A stretch of DNA of 64,000 bases, from assembly GCF_005222205.1 (NCBI RefSeq), contig NZ_CP032348.1:461001-525000 (forward strand), in the 5' to 3' direction. How positions within the stretch are numbered: the stretch's first letter is position 1; each line of letters begins with the position of its first letter. A program made the position numbers and the translations under genes. Shown here piece by piece: positions 50,118-58,559 of the stretch. Source of the stretch: Azospirillum brasilense (lineage in GTDB: Bacteria > Pseudomonadota > Alphaproteobacteria > Azospirillales > Azospirillaceae). Below the pieces are notes generated by a model that saw nothing but the letters and a program-made list of their open reading frames with translations, did not search any database and had not been told where the DNA came from.

Positions 50118-51398
50118 TTACTTGCCGACGGCCGACGGGTTGTCGAGGCTGTCCGAACCGGCCAGCTCGACCGAGACGCCCAGGGCGGCGACGACGCCTT
50201 CCAGGGCCTTCTTCTGGTCGACCAGACGGTCCACCGCGGTCGAAATGATCGCGTTGCCCTCGGTGTTGTCGGTGCCGATCATCTGGTCGTAGGCCATCTT
50301 GCCGCTGTCGGCGGTGTCCTTCATGACCTTCATCGCGGCGGTGGTGGCGGTCATCGCCTCCTTCACCTTGGCGTCGGCCTCCGGCGCGGTGGCGGCGACA
50401 TACTGCGACAGCGACGGGCCGGTCACGACCTTGCCGTCCACGCGGGTGTAGCGCCCGTTGTAGACGTTCACCATGCCGACCTGGTCGTAATAGTGCGAGT
50501 TGTGGGTGTTGTCGGAGAAGCAGTCATGCTCCTCCTCCGGGTCGTGCAGCATGAGGCCGAGCTTCATGCGCTCGCCGGCCAGCTCGCCGTAGCTGAGGCT
50601 GCCGAGGCCGGTCAGGATGCGGGCGACGCCCTCCGACTCCTTGGCCTTGGCGATGGAGGCGCGGGCCTTGCCCTTGGCGCCCCAGGCCTTGGCCATCTCC
50701 TCCAGATCCTCGACGAGCATCTGGGTGGCGACGGTCAGGAACTGGGCGCGGCGGTCGCAGTTGCCGTTGGTGCAGTCCTTGCCCTTGGCGTAGTCGGTCG
50801 CCTTGCGGGCGCCGGCGCCCGGACCCGTGCCGTTCAGGTCCTGGCCCCACAGCAGGAACTCGACGGCGTGGTAGCCGGTCGCCACGTTGGCCTCGACCTT
50901 GCCGGCCTCGTGCAGCGTGTCGGCCAGCAACTCCTTGGTGATCTTGCGGGCGTCGATGGTCTTGTCGCCGGCCTTGATCTTCGGGTTGGCGATCACGTTG
51001 GCCTTGGCGAAGGGGTTGCTGTCGCCGCCGGCGTAGCCGTCGTCCACATAGTCGATCAGGCCCTCGTCGAGCGGCCAGGCGTTGACCTTGCCTTCCCAGG
51101 CGTCGACGATCGGGTTGCCGAAGCGGAAGGCCTCGGTCTGCATGTAGGGGACGCGGGCGTTCAGCCACGCCGTGCGGGCGGCGGCCAGCGTCGCCTCCGA
51201 CGGGTTGGCCACCAGCGCGTCGATGGCCTTCTTCAGCGCCTTGGCGGTGCTGGCGGAGTCCTCGTAGCCGGCCTGGGCGATGTCGGCGTAGGTCTTCACC
51301 ATGTCCTTGTAGGCGGGCTTGGCCGTCTGGGCGTCGGCGGCGAGCGGCGCCAGCGCGATGAGAGCCGCGGCGGCAAGGCCGGAGGCGTGCTTGAACAT
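50118..51398 (-). CDS. Imelysin-family periplasmic protein, first copy (IrpA-like)
   Basis: A 426-residue protein with a Sec signal (MFKHASGLAAAALIALAPLA, cut near ADA). The imelysin GxHxxE site is intact in VATGYHAVEFLLWGQDLNGT. Further signatures are YMQTEAFRFGNPIVDAWEGK, the tyrosine/aspartate-rich WPLDEGLIDYVDDGYAGGD and the C-terminal HDCFSDNTHNSHYYDQVG. Members of this branch are iron-regulated surface or periplasmic proteins. GAGGAG lies 7 bases before the ATG, and a Fur-box-like sequence with a TTGACA element lies 50-90 bases upstream. Confidence 0.92.
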   Translation of the reverse strand: MFKHASGLAAAALIALAPLAADAQTAKPAYKDMVKTYADIAQAGYEDSASTAKALKKAIDALVANPSEATLAAARTAWLNARVPYMQTEAFRFGNPIVDAWEGKVNAWPLDEGLIDYVDDGYAGGDSNPFAKANVIANPKIKAGDKTIDARKITKELLADTLHEAGKVEANVATGYHAVEFLLWGQDLNGTGPGAGARKATDYAKGKDCTNGNCDRRAQFLTVATQMLVEDLEEMAKAWGAKGKARASIAKAKESEGVARILTGLGSLSYGELAGERMKLGLMLHDPEEEHDCFSDNTHNSHYYDQVGMVNVYNGRYTRVDGKVVTGPSLSQYVAATAPEADAKVKEAMTATTAAMKVMKDTADSGKMAYDQMIGTDNTEGNAIISTAVDRLVDQKKALEGVVAALGVSVELAGSDSLDNPSAVGK

Positions 51399-51446
51399 GA
51401 AGGTCTCCTCAAGCGTCGGTGATCGTTGGCGTCAGAGCCATGAAAG

Positions 51447-51461
51447 TGCGAAGCATTCTCA
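51447..51461. promoter_or_regulatory. Fur-box-like site upstream of the first imelysin
   Basis: TGCGAAGCATTCTCA matches the TGATAATNATTATCA core at 10 of 14 informative bases. A TTGACA hexamer (minus strand, 51486-51491) lies just upstream in transcription order. The match is only moderate. Confidence 0.4.
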
Positions 51462-51572
51462 ACATGCGCCGCTAATCACTCTTATTGTCAAGATGCAATC
51501 GCGATGCAGGGGGCAAGCAGCCGATTTTGCGGCGGAACGCGGGGCCATGGTGACGGCCCCGCCCGCCCATGC

Positions 51573-52727
51573 TCACTTCACCAGCGGTTCGTAGCGGGCG
51601 TCGGTCAGCGTCTTCATGAAGGCGACCAGCGCCTTGATTCGGCGGTCGTCGAGCGCCGGGCCCTCCTCCAACTCCTTGATGGAGATGGTGGCGGCGACCT
51701 CCGGATTGCCCCAGGGCTTGCCGGTCTCCGGGTTGATCTGGTCGGCCGGCTTGGTGCTGTTGTACTTGTTGTAGAAGCGGACGACGGTCTCCAGATCCTT
51801 GAAGACGCCGTTGTGCATGTAGGGGCCGGTCACCGCGACGTTGCGCAGGGTCGGCGTCTTGAATTTCCCTTCATGCGCCTTCTGGCCTTTCAGCGCCGGA
51901 TTCTCCGCCAGCCCGCGGTCGATGTGCGTCGCCGCCACCCCGTTGGCCGCCCGCAGCTCCGCGTTCACCGGAACGCCGATGTTGTGGTACTCGTAGTTGG
52001 TGAAGACCTCGTTCGTCGCCGCCGGCATCGCGTTCAGCTTGTGGCAGACGTTGCAGTTGGTGAACTGCTGCGAGAAGAACAGGGTCATCCCCAGCTCCTC
52101 CTCGCCGGTCATCTTGTATTCGCCGCGCAGATAGCGGTCGTACTTGGAATCGAAGGGCGAGAAGACGTCGGTCTTTTCGAAGGCGGCGATGCTGTCGGTC
52201 ATCGCGTCGTAGGCCCGCTCGGCGTCGTCCAGCACCCCCGCGCCATAGAGGGCGACGAAGCTCCGCGCGTAATCGGCGTTCTCCTTCAACCGCCCCTGCA
52301 CCTCCGCCTTGGAGGCCATGGCCATCTCCGCGGGGTTCAGCGGCGGCCCGCCGGCCTGCTCCTGAAGGGTGGCGGCCCGGCCGTCGTGGAACTGCCCGCC
52401 GAAGGGAACCCCGTTGGCCTTGAAGCCGAAGCGCGGCGCGAGGTGGGCGTAGGCGGCGGTCGGCGCGTTGCGGTCGCCCAGCGACTTGCCGTCGGCCCCC
52501 AGCGACGCAGCGCCGCGCGGGTCGGCGAAGCCGAATTCCGGGTTGTGGCAGGTCGCGCAGGACTGGCTGCGGGTGGAGGACAGGTTGTTGTCGAAGAACA
52601 GCGCCTTGCCCAGCTCGGCCTTCGCCTTCTGAATCTCCGCCGGATCGGCCGCCAGGCCGGAGCCACCGGCGATCAACAGAACGGACAGCGCCGCGGCCGG
52701 CGCGACATATTTGCCGAACAATGACAT
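51573..52727 (-). CDS. Cytochrome c peroxidase / MauG-type di-haem protein
   Basis: A 384-residue periplasmic protein with a Sec signal (residues 1-26, ending GSGLAA). Two haem motifs are SCATCHNPEFGFADP and NCNVCHKLNAMP. The cytochrome c peroxidase family sequence KFKTPTLRNVAVTGPYMHNG, with GVFKDLETVVRFYN, is intact. It either removes peroxide with cytochrome c electrons or does MauG-like oxidation. It is the first gene of the iron cluster on this strand, 174 bases before the imelysin; the Fur box at 52816 precedes it. Confidence 0.92.
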   Translation of the reverse strand: MSLFGKYVAPAAALSVLLIAGGSGLAADPAEIQKAKAELGKALFFDNNLSSTRSQSCATCHNPEFGFADPRGAASLGADGKSLGDRNAPTAAYAHLAPRFGFKANGVPFGGQFHDGRAATLQEQAGGPPLNPAEMAMASKAEVQGRLKENADYARSFVALYGAGVLDDAERAYDAMTDSIAAFEKTDVFSPFDSKYDRYLRGEYKMTGEEELGMTLFFSQQFTNCNVCHKLNAMPAATNEVFTNYEYHNIGVPVNAELRAANGVAATHIDRGLAENPALKGQKAHEGKFKTPTLRNVAVTGPYMHNGVFKDLETVVRFYNKYNSTKPADQINPETGKPWGNPEVAATISIKELEEGPALDDRRIKALVAFMKTLTDARYEPLVK

Positions 52728-52815
52728 CCTGACTCTCGCTCCTTGACGGCGGTGGCCCACGGCCGCACTCCATGGCGGGGCCTGCCGGTCAGTATCCATG
52801 CCCTTCGGCCTGGAT

Positions 52816-52834
52816 GATAGTTATTCTCATTATC
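52816..52834. promoter_or_regulatory. Fur box
   Basis: GATAGTTATTCTCATTATC matches the 19-base Fur consensus (GATAATGATAATCATTATC) at 15 positions. It lies 89 bases before the cytochrome c peroxidase-like gene, the first of the iron cluster. Confidence 0.75.
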
Positions 52835-53299
52835 ACGAACGTGCGACCTATTGCCACTGGTCGTAGGACCGGCGGGATTAACTCCCCGCCCCGTTCGTCC
52901 GCCCCTGCTCCCGGATGGACGATCCGGTGCGGGCGCTCTAGCCTGACGGAAAAGGGTACCCCGACCCGGCTACCGACTCTGCTTCGCCATCCGGAGGGCG
53001 CGCCGCCATTCCGGGGTGAGGCGGCACCACCGTCGGGACTCCAAATGCTCCGCACATCGCGAAGGGAGCGGCGACCGCCACACCGGCGCAATCCCGGCAT
53101 AATCCGATAATCACTTCAAATTCTAACAATTTCCTTCCAAAGCAATCCGTCCGTCATTCGCCTCCCCACATGGCGTTCTTCTCCCCGTTTCTTTGGCGCA
53201 ACGCCTTTGCGCATGGCGGTGGCCGCGCTTTGCCTGGAAGCGGTGCGGAAAGTTGCGTTTCGAATGGCAAAGACAACGCCGCAGGCCCGCCGGACTACC

Positions 53300-53311
53300 C
53301 CTATCGATAGG
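53300..53311. promoter_or_regulatory. Palindrome ahead of flp
   Basis: CCTATCGATAGG is a perfect 12-base palindrome, followed by an AT-rich run (GTTTATTAAAATA) that looks like promoter DNA. About 140 bases before the flp ATG; a regulator site is possible. Confidence 0.4.
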
Positions 53312-53448
53312 TTTATTAAAATACCGGGCTTCGCCATCCTTCAAATCACAGACGCCGTGCATTCCCTGAAAATCAGTAATCAAACCCCTCCGCTTCACCG
53401 CATTGAAGCGAAAGCCCTTCGCATCACAATTATCAACGGAGACAATCA

Positions 53449-53661
53449 ATGACCCTGTTCACCAACATCCGCGCCATCATTTCCCCGGTTCAGGCCGCGA
53501 CCAAGGATCGCAAGGGCATCACGGCCCTTGAATACGGTCTGGCGGCGGCGCTGGTCGCGCTGGTGATCATCGGCGGCGCCCGCACCTTCGGCACCAACGT
53601 CAGCACCCTGTTCACCGGCATCGGCACCACGGTCAGCGGCACCTCGACGACCATCCCGTAA
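53449..53661 (+). CDS. flp: Flp/Fap class IVb pilin
   Basis: A 70-residue prepilin. The cleavage motif is KGITALEYGLAAALVALVII: cut after Gly, with the mature pilin beginning ITALEYG, Glu5 and Tyr6 as in Flp pilins. The hydrophobic core helix packs the fibre and the Gly/Thr-rich tail is exposed. GGAG lies 7 bases before the ATG. It starts the Tad operon and is likely made in large excess, so the gap before cpaA may attenuate downstream expression. Confidence 0.95.
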   Translation: MTLFTNIRAIISPVQAATKDRKGITALEYGLAAALVALVIIGGARTFGTNVSTLFTGIGTTVSGTSTTIP

Positions 53662-53695
53662 GCGCCGCCCGCCCCCTCCCACGCAAAGTCCCGCC

Positions 53696-54268
53696 ATGGA
53701 TACGATCGCGCTCTTCGATCCCCTCTCCCTGGCGCTGCCCATGGCGGGGCTTGCGCTGGGCTGGGCGGCGGCGGACGACCTGTGCCGGCGCATCATCCCC
53801 GACACGGTGTCCGTCGTCCTCGCCACCCTCGGCCTCGCGCTTCCGCTGTGGCAGGGCGCCCCCTTTCCCTGGGTCAGCCTTGCCGCCGCCGCCACGCTGT
53901 TCCTGGGCCTGTGCGCCCTGCACGGGCGGGGCTGGCTGGGCGGCGGGGACGTGAAGCTGGCCTCGGCCATTCTGCTGCTGGTCGGGGTGGAGCGGGCCGC
54001 ATCCTTCGCGACCGCCACCGCGCTGGCCGGCGGGGTGCTCTCCCTCCTCTATCTCGCCGGATGGCTGGCCCTGCGCAAGGCGCGCCCGGCGCGCCGGCTG
54101 CTGCGCCGCTCCGGCGGCCGGTCCACGCCGGTCCGCCTCATGGCCCATGTCCTGGCGGCCGAGGCGCACCGCATCGCCACCCGCCATTCCGTGCCCTACG
54201 GCGTCGCCCTGGCCGCCGGCGGGCTGCTCACCCTCTCCAACCCCACCGGAGGAGCGGCATGGTTCTGA
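53696..54268 (+). CDS. cpaA: Prepilin peptidase CpaA/TadV
   Basis: A 190-residue integral membrane aspartyl protease that cuts the Flp leader. The two catalytic Asp are in AADDLCRRIIPD and GRGWLGGGDVKLASAILLLV (GxGD). About six hydrophobic segments follow the usual order. The N-terminal methylase domain of PilD is absent, as in TadV. It overlaps cpaB by 10 bases. The C-terminal 40 residues are basic and longer than in some relatives. Confidence 0.93.
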   Translation: MDTIALFDPLSLALPMAGLALGWAAADDLCRRIIPDTVSVVLATLGLALPLWQGAPFPWVSLAAAATLFLGLCALHGRGWLGGGDVKLASAILLLVGVERAASFATATALAGGVLSLLYLAGWLALRKARPARRLLRRSGGRSTPVRLMAHVLAAEAHRIATRHSVPYGVALAAGGLLTLSNPTGGAAWF

Positions 54269-55137
54269 GAGTGCTTTTCCTGTCCCTGCTGCTCGTCGGG
54301 CTGTCGCTGGTGGGCTACGTGTCCTTCTCGATGCTGCCGGCCCCGACCGCTGCCGTCGCGGTCCCGGCGCCCCAGGCGCCCATGGACTCCGTGCTGGTCG
54401 CCGCCCGCCCGATTTCCACCGGCATGCTGCTGCGCGCCGAGGACCTGCGCTGGGAGGCCTGGCCGCCGGGCCGTCTGGTGGACGGCTACATGGTGCGGGG
54501 CCGTGTGGCGGAAAGCGCCTACAGCGGCGCCGTCACCCGGCGGTCCTTCGCGGCAGGCGAGCCGATCATGGCCGGCCACATCGTCGCGCCGGGGGAGCGC
54601 GGATTCCTCGCCGCCGTCCTGTCGCCGGGCAGCCGCGCCGTCTCGGTGGCGGTGGACGCGGTCAGCGCGACCGGCGGGCTGATCTGGCCGGGCGACCGCG
54701 TGGACCTGATCCTGACCCAGAATTTCGAATCCCACGCGGGGCGCGACCTGCGCAGCCGGGCGGTCGGCGAGACCGTCCTGCAGAACCTGCGCGTCATCGC
54801 CATCGACCAGCAGCTCGGCGAGGCCGGCATGGTGAAGAGCGGGCCGGACGGCCGCGTTCCCCGCACCGTGACGCTGGAGGTCACCGCCCGCCAGAGCGAG
54901 ACGGTCACCGTCGCCGCCACCATGGGCAAGCTGTCGCTGGCGCTGCGCAGCCTGCTCGCCGACGAGACCGCCCTCGCCGCCGGGGAGACGGAGCCCGCCT
55001 CCGCCCCCACCTGGGCCGAGGACGTGTCGCCCGCCCTGCGCCAGCTTCCCGCACCCCACAGCGCGGAGGCGCCCGCCGCCCGCCGCCCGGCGCTGCTCAT
55101 CATCCGCGGCTCCAAGACGGAAACGCTTGAACGCTGA
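54259..55137 (+). CDS. cpaB: Flp pilus assembly protein CpaB/RcpC
   Basis: A 292-residue protein with an N-terminal anchor (LRVLFLSLLLVGLSLVGYVS) and a SAF domain: VLVAARPISTGMLLRAEDLR, then PGSRAVSVAVDAVSATGGLI and WPGDRVDLILTQN. It is the periplasmic link between the inner-membrane platform and the secretin. GGAG is upstream of the ATG at 54259. Confidence 0.93.
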   Translation: MVLRVLFLSLLLVGLSLVGYVSFSMLPAPTAAVAVPAPQAPMDSVLVAARPISTGMLLRAEDLRWEAWPPGRLVDGYMVRGRVAESAYSGAVTRRSFAAGEPIMAGHIVAPGERGFLAAVLSPGSRAVSVAVDAVSATGGLIWPGDRVDLILTQNFESHAGRDLRSRAVGETVLQNLRVIAIDQQLGEAGMVKSGPDGRVPRTVTLEVTARQSETVTVAATMGKLSLALRSLLADETALAAGETEPASAPTWAEDVSPALRQLPAPHSAEAPAARRPALLIIRGSKTETLER

Positions 55138-55168
55138 ACCGGCGCGCCGACCCAGGGGGGACGAATCC

Positions 55169-56647
55169 ATGACGATGACCATCACAACCACCAGGGGCCG
55201 GGCCGCAGCCACCAAAATCGCGGTCTTCAAGATCATGGGGGCGGCCCTCCTGGCCGGGCTGTTCGCGGCGCTGGCGGTATCGCCCGCCCAAGCCCAGCAA
55301 CCCCAGGCGCAGCAGCGCCCCCGCGAGATCACGCTGGAGGTCGGCGGCGGGCAGCCGGTCAACCTGCCGGCCCCGGCGGCCAGCGTCTTCACCTCCGCCC
55401 CGGAGATCGCCGACGTGCAGGCGTCCGGCCCGCAGGCCTTCTTCATCGTCGCCAAGACGCCGGGGCGGGCCAGCGTCTACGCCCTGTCGGCGGACAACAA
55501 GCCGCTCGCCTCCTTCAGCGTCGTCGTCACCATGCCGATCGGCGACCTGCGGTCGAAGCTGGTCGCCCAGGTGCCTAACGCCGCCATCGACGTGCAGAGC
55601 ACCGGCAACGGGATCTCGCTGACCGGCACCGTCTCCTCCCCCGCCACGGCGCGGCAGATGGTCGAGCTGGCCGAGCGCTACGTCGGGCAGGGGCAGACCG
55701 TCACCAACCGCCTGACCGTCGCCTCCCCGGCCCAAGTCAATCTGCGGGTCCGCGTCGCCGAGGTGTCGCGCCAGGTGACCAAGGAGCTGGGCGTCAATTT
55801 CGAGAGCATGTTCAACATCGGCTCCTTCGCCTTCGGGATCGCCACCGGGCGGCCCATCCTGGACGCCGCCGGCAACCTGATCCGCGCCATCCCCCCAACC
55901 AACTCCATTGGCGGCAGCTACCGCTCCAGCAATGGGCGGGTGGACATCAACACGGTGGTCGACGCACTGGCCGAGGACGGGCTGATCACCGTGCTGGCCG
56001 AGCCGAACCTGACCGCCCTGTCCGGCGAGACGGCCAGCTTCCTGGCCGGCGGCGAGTTCCCCATCCCGGTCGCCCAGTACGACCGCACCACCACCATCCA
56101 GTTCAAGAAGTACGGCGTCAGCCTGGACTTCACCCCGACCGTGCTGGGCGCCGGCCAGATCAGCATGCGCGTCCGCCCGGAGGTGAGCGAGCTGACCAAC
56201 AACGGCGCCGTCGTGGTCGACTCCATCCGCATCCCCGGCCTGTCGGTGCGCCGCGCCGAGACGACCATCGAGCTGGCCAGCGGGCAAAGCTTCGCCATCG
56301 CCGGCCTGCTCCAGAACAACACCTCGGCGACTCTGGACGCCGTGCCGGGGCTGGGCGACGTGCCGGTGCTGGGAGCGCTGTTCCACTCCAGCAAGTTCCG
56401 CCGCAACGAGACGGAGCTGGTCATCGTCGTGACTCCCTACCTCGTCCGCCCGGTGTCCGCCACCAACGCCCTGTCCGCCCCGACCGACGGCTTCGTCGCG
56501 GCGACCGACGTGGAGCGCATCTTCCTGAACCGCGCCCAGAGCCTCCAGCCCCCGGCGGGTGGCAGCAGCGGCTCCGGCGCCGCCCCGATGATGATCGGGC
56601 CGGGCGCCGCCCGCCTGCACGGCGACGCCGGCTTCAGCCTCCAATGA
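55169..56647 (+). CDS. cpaC: Flp pilus secretin CpaC/RcpA
   Basis: A 492-residue outer-membrane secretin. Signal peptide to about residue 42 (SPAQAQQP). The N-terminal pilus/BON-type domain has GQPVNLPAPAASVFTSAPEI and the secretin domain begins around VRVAEVSRQVTKELGVNFES. Conserved core: LAEPNLTALSGETASFLAGG, EFPIPVAQ and the C-terminal VPGLGDVPVLGALFHSSKF with TELVIVVTPYLVRPV. The ATG at 55169 has GGGGGGA 7 bases upstream; the earlier in-frame Met overlaps cpaB and is weaker. Confidence 0.95.
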   Translation: MTMTITTTRGRAAATKIAVFKIMGAALLAGLFAALAVSPAQAQQPQAQQRPREITLEVGGGQPVNLPAPAASVFTSAPEIADVQASGPQAFFIVAKTPGRASVYALSADNKPLASFSVVVTMPIGDLRSKLVAQVPNAAIDVQSTGNGISLTGTVSSPATARQMVELAERYVGQGQTVTNRLTVASPAQVNLRVRVAEVSRQVTKELGVNFESMFNIGSFAFGIATGRPILDAAGNLIRAIPPTNSIGGSYRSSNGRVDINTVVDALAEDGLITVLAEPNLTALSGETASFLAGGEFPIPVAQYDRTTTIQFKKYGVSLDFTPTVLGAGQISMRVRPEVSELTNNGAVVVDSIRIPGLSVRRAETTIELASGQSFAIAGLLQNNTSATLDAVPGLGDVPVLGALFHSSKFRRNETELVIVVTPYLVRPVSATNALSAPTDGFVAATDVERIFLNRAQSLQPPAGGSSGSGAAPMMIGPGAARLHGDAGFSLQ

Positions 56648-57351
56648 CCCCTTTCGCGGAGCACCGCGCCATGCCCAAAGCCATGCTGCCCAAAGCCATG
56701 CGAACGCCGACGCTGCTTCTGCCACTCCTCACGGCTCTGCTGGGCGGCTGCGCCGTACCGCAGACGCCCCCGCCGATGCCCACCGCCCGCACCCCCGCCG
56801 TCAAGGCGCTGAGCAACGCCGTCCCCTTCGCCATCGACCCGCGCAGCGGCGCCATCGCGGCGGAGGAGCGCGCCCGGGTGGTCCGCACGGTCGCCGGGCT
56901 GGGCCGCGACACCACCCCCCACGTGACGGTCACCGGCCCGCTGCTCGCCGCCCCGGCGCAGGCCGCAACCGTCTCCCTGCTGGGCGGGGCCGGCGTGCCG
57001 GCGGAGAACATCACCTTCGCCCCCGACCAGACCGGCGCCCCGGCGCTTCAGGTGACCAGCTACGTCGCCCTGGCTCCGGACTGCGCGGCGTGGAGCGACA
57101 TCTACAGCGGCTGGTACCAGAACACCCCGACCGCGGCGCTGGGCTGCAGCAACCAGCGCAACCTCGCCCTGATGCTGGCCGACCCGCGCGACCTGATCCA
57201 GGGCCGCGACACCGTTCCCGCCGACGGCCAGCGCATGGCCGGCGCCGTCCAGCGCTACCGCGCCGACAAGGTGAAGCCCTTCGTGAAGGGGAACACGTCC
57301 AGCGCCTTCCTGCTGGCCCCCGCCCTGAACGGAAGCCAGGAGGACCAATGA
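56644..57351 (+). CDS. cpaD: Flp pilus assembly lipoprotein CpaD
   Basis: A 235-residue CpaD-family protein. The lipobox is LLTALLGGCAVP (Cys about residue 37), so it is anchored at the outer membrane, where it helps place the secretin. The CpaD region YVALAPDCAAWSDIYSGWYQ, then LGCSNQRNLALMLADPRDLI and GRDTVPADGQR, is well kept. The ATG overlaps cpaC (ATGA). Close to the start GCCCAAAGCCATG is duplicated, giving three in-frame Mets. Confidence 0.92.
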   Translation: MTPFAEHRAMPKAMLPKAMRTPTLLLPLLTALLGGCAVPQTPPPMPTARTPAVKALSNAVPFAIDPRSGAIAAEERARVVRTVAGLGRDTTPHVTVTGPLLAAPAQAATVSLLGGAGVPAENITFAPDQTGAPALQVTSYVALAPDCAAWSDIYSGWYQNTPTAALGCSNQRNLALMLADPRDLIQGRDTVPADGQRMAGAVQRYRADKVKPFVKGNTSSAFLLAPALNGSQEDQ

Positions 57352-58559
57352 GCCTGCTCGCCACCCTGCTCGGCGAGGCGCCCTCGCCGGCCGACGCCGC
57401 CCGCGGCACCGGTCCCCGCCTGCTCGCCTACGTCGCCGACGCGGCCAGCGCCGCCCTGCTGACCCGCACCGCCCCGTCCTTGCTGCCCTGTGAGGTGCGG
57501 ACCGGCGACATCCGCAGCGCCGCCCGCGATCTGGCGCGCCAGCGCTCCCCCGACCTGCTGCTCGTCGACCTGTCCGGCATCGCCGAGCCGCTGGCCGCCA
57601 TGGAGGCGCTGGCCGGGGTCTGCGACCCGTCGGTGCGGGTGATCGCGGTCGGCGACAGCAACGACATCGGCCTCTACCGCGACCTGCGGCGGATCGGGGT
57701 CACCGACTATCTGTTCAAGCCGCTGTCCCGCGACCTGCTGGAGGGCGCGCTGCGCGCCGCCGGAGCCGGTGCCGCGGCGGACGAGGCGGCGGGCCGGCTG
57801 GGCAAGCTGGTGGCGGTGGTCGGCGCGCGGGGCGGCGTGGGCACGACGACGGTCGCGGTGCATCTCGGCTGCTGGCTGGCCGACGGGGCGCGCGGGCGCA
57901 CGGCGCTGGTCGACCTCGACCTGCAGAACGGCACCGTGGCGCTGGCCCTCAACCTGCGGCCCGAGCCGGCGCTGCGCGAGGCGGTGGAGGCGCCCGACCG
58001 GGTGGACGACGTGTTCATGGAGCGCGCCATGGTCGCCGCCTCCGACCGGCTGTCCGTCCTGGCGGCGGAGGAGCCGGTGGAGGATGTGATCGACATCGCG
58101 CCGACCGCCGCCCTGTCGGTGCTGAACCGTCTCCAGGCCCGCCACAACTACGTCGTCGTGGACGCCGGCCGCGCCCAGGGCGGAGCCGCCCGCGCCGCGC
58201 TGGAGGCGGCGTCCATCGCCGTTCTGGTCGGCGACGCCAGCGTCGCGGGCCTGCGCGACCTGGTGCGGCTGCGCGCCGCCATCGCGCGGCGGGCCGGCGG
58301 CGGCCGGCTCGTCACCGTCCTGAACCGGCGCGGCGCCCCCGGGGAGCTTCCCGCGGCGGACCTGATGCGCACGCTGGGCGAGCCGCCGGAACACGCCCTG
58401 CCCTACCGCCCGGTGCCGCTGGCCGTCGCCGCGGGCGTCGGCGAGCCGGCCTTCCGCCACTGCCGCCGCTTCCGCGAGGCGATGGAGCGGCTGGGCGCCG
58501 ACGTCGCCGGCCAGCCCGCCGCCCAGGACGGCCTGTTCCGCCGCTGGGTGCGGCGATGA
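57348..58559 (+). CDS. cpaE: CpaE/TadZ pilus localisation ATPase-like protein
   Basis: A 403-residue protein. An N-terminal atypical receiver-like domain (residues 20-140, LLLVDLSGIAEP, VTDYLFKPLSRDLLEGALRA) precedes a MinD/ParA-like domain with a deviant Walker A, VVGARGGVGTTTVAVHLGCW, lacking the lysines of KGGxGKT. This is usual for CpaE. It places the Tad machine at one pole. ATGA overlaps join it to cpaD and cpaF. Confidence 0.92.
   Translation: MSLLATLLGEAPSPADAARGTGPRLLAYVADAASAALLTRTAPSLLPCEVRTGDIRSAARDLARQRSPDLLLVDLSGIAEPLAAMEALAGVCDPSVRVIAVGDSNDIGLYRDLRRIGVTDYLFKPLSRDLLEGALRAAGAGAAADEAAGRLGKLVAVVGARGGVGTTTVAVHLGCWLADGARGRTALVDLDLQNGTVALALNLRPEPALREAVEAPDRVDDVFMERAMVAASDRLSVLAAEEPVEDVIDIAPTAALSVLNRLQARHNYVVVDAGRAQGGAARAALEAASIAVLVGDASVAGLRDLVRLRAAIARRAGGGRLVTVLNRRGAPGELPAADLMRTLGEPPEHALPYRPVPLAVAAGVGEPAFRHCRRFREAMERLGADVAGQPAAQDGLFRRWVRR

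Larger units (their letters stand above)
52728..53448. other. Long intergenic region between iron cluster and pilus operon
   Basis: 721 bases with no gene I can support. It holds the Fur box (52816-52834) near the left end, a GC-poorer middle and right part, and the palindrome at 53300-53311 ahead of flp. Frames of about 80-110 codons on both strands have Arg/Cys-rich products and no ribosome site. Confidence 0.6.

Noticed and set aside
53123-53449. 108-codon minus-strand frame before flp
   Set aside because: Cys/Arg-rich, no ribosome site, covers the palindrome and probable promoter of flp.
53207-53452. 81-codon plus-strand frame ending in flp
   Set aside because: No ribosome site, overlaps the flp start and ribosome site in another frame.
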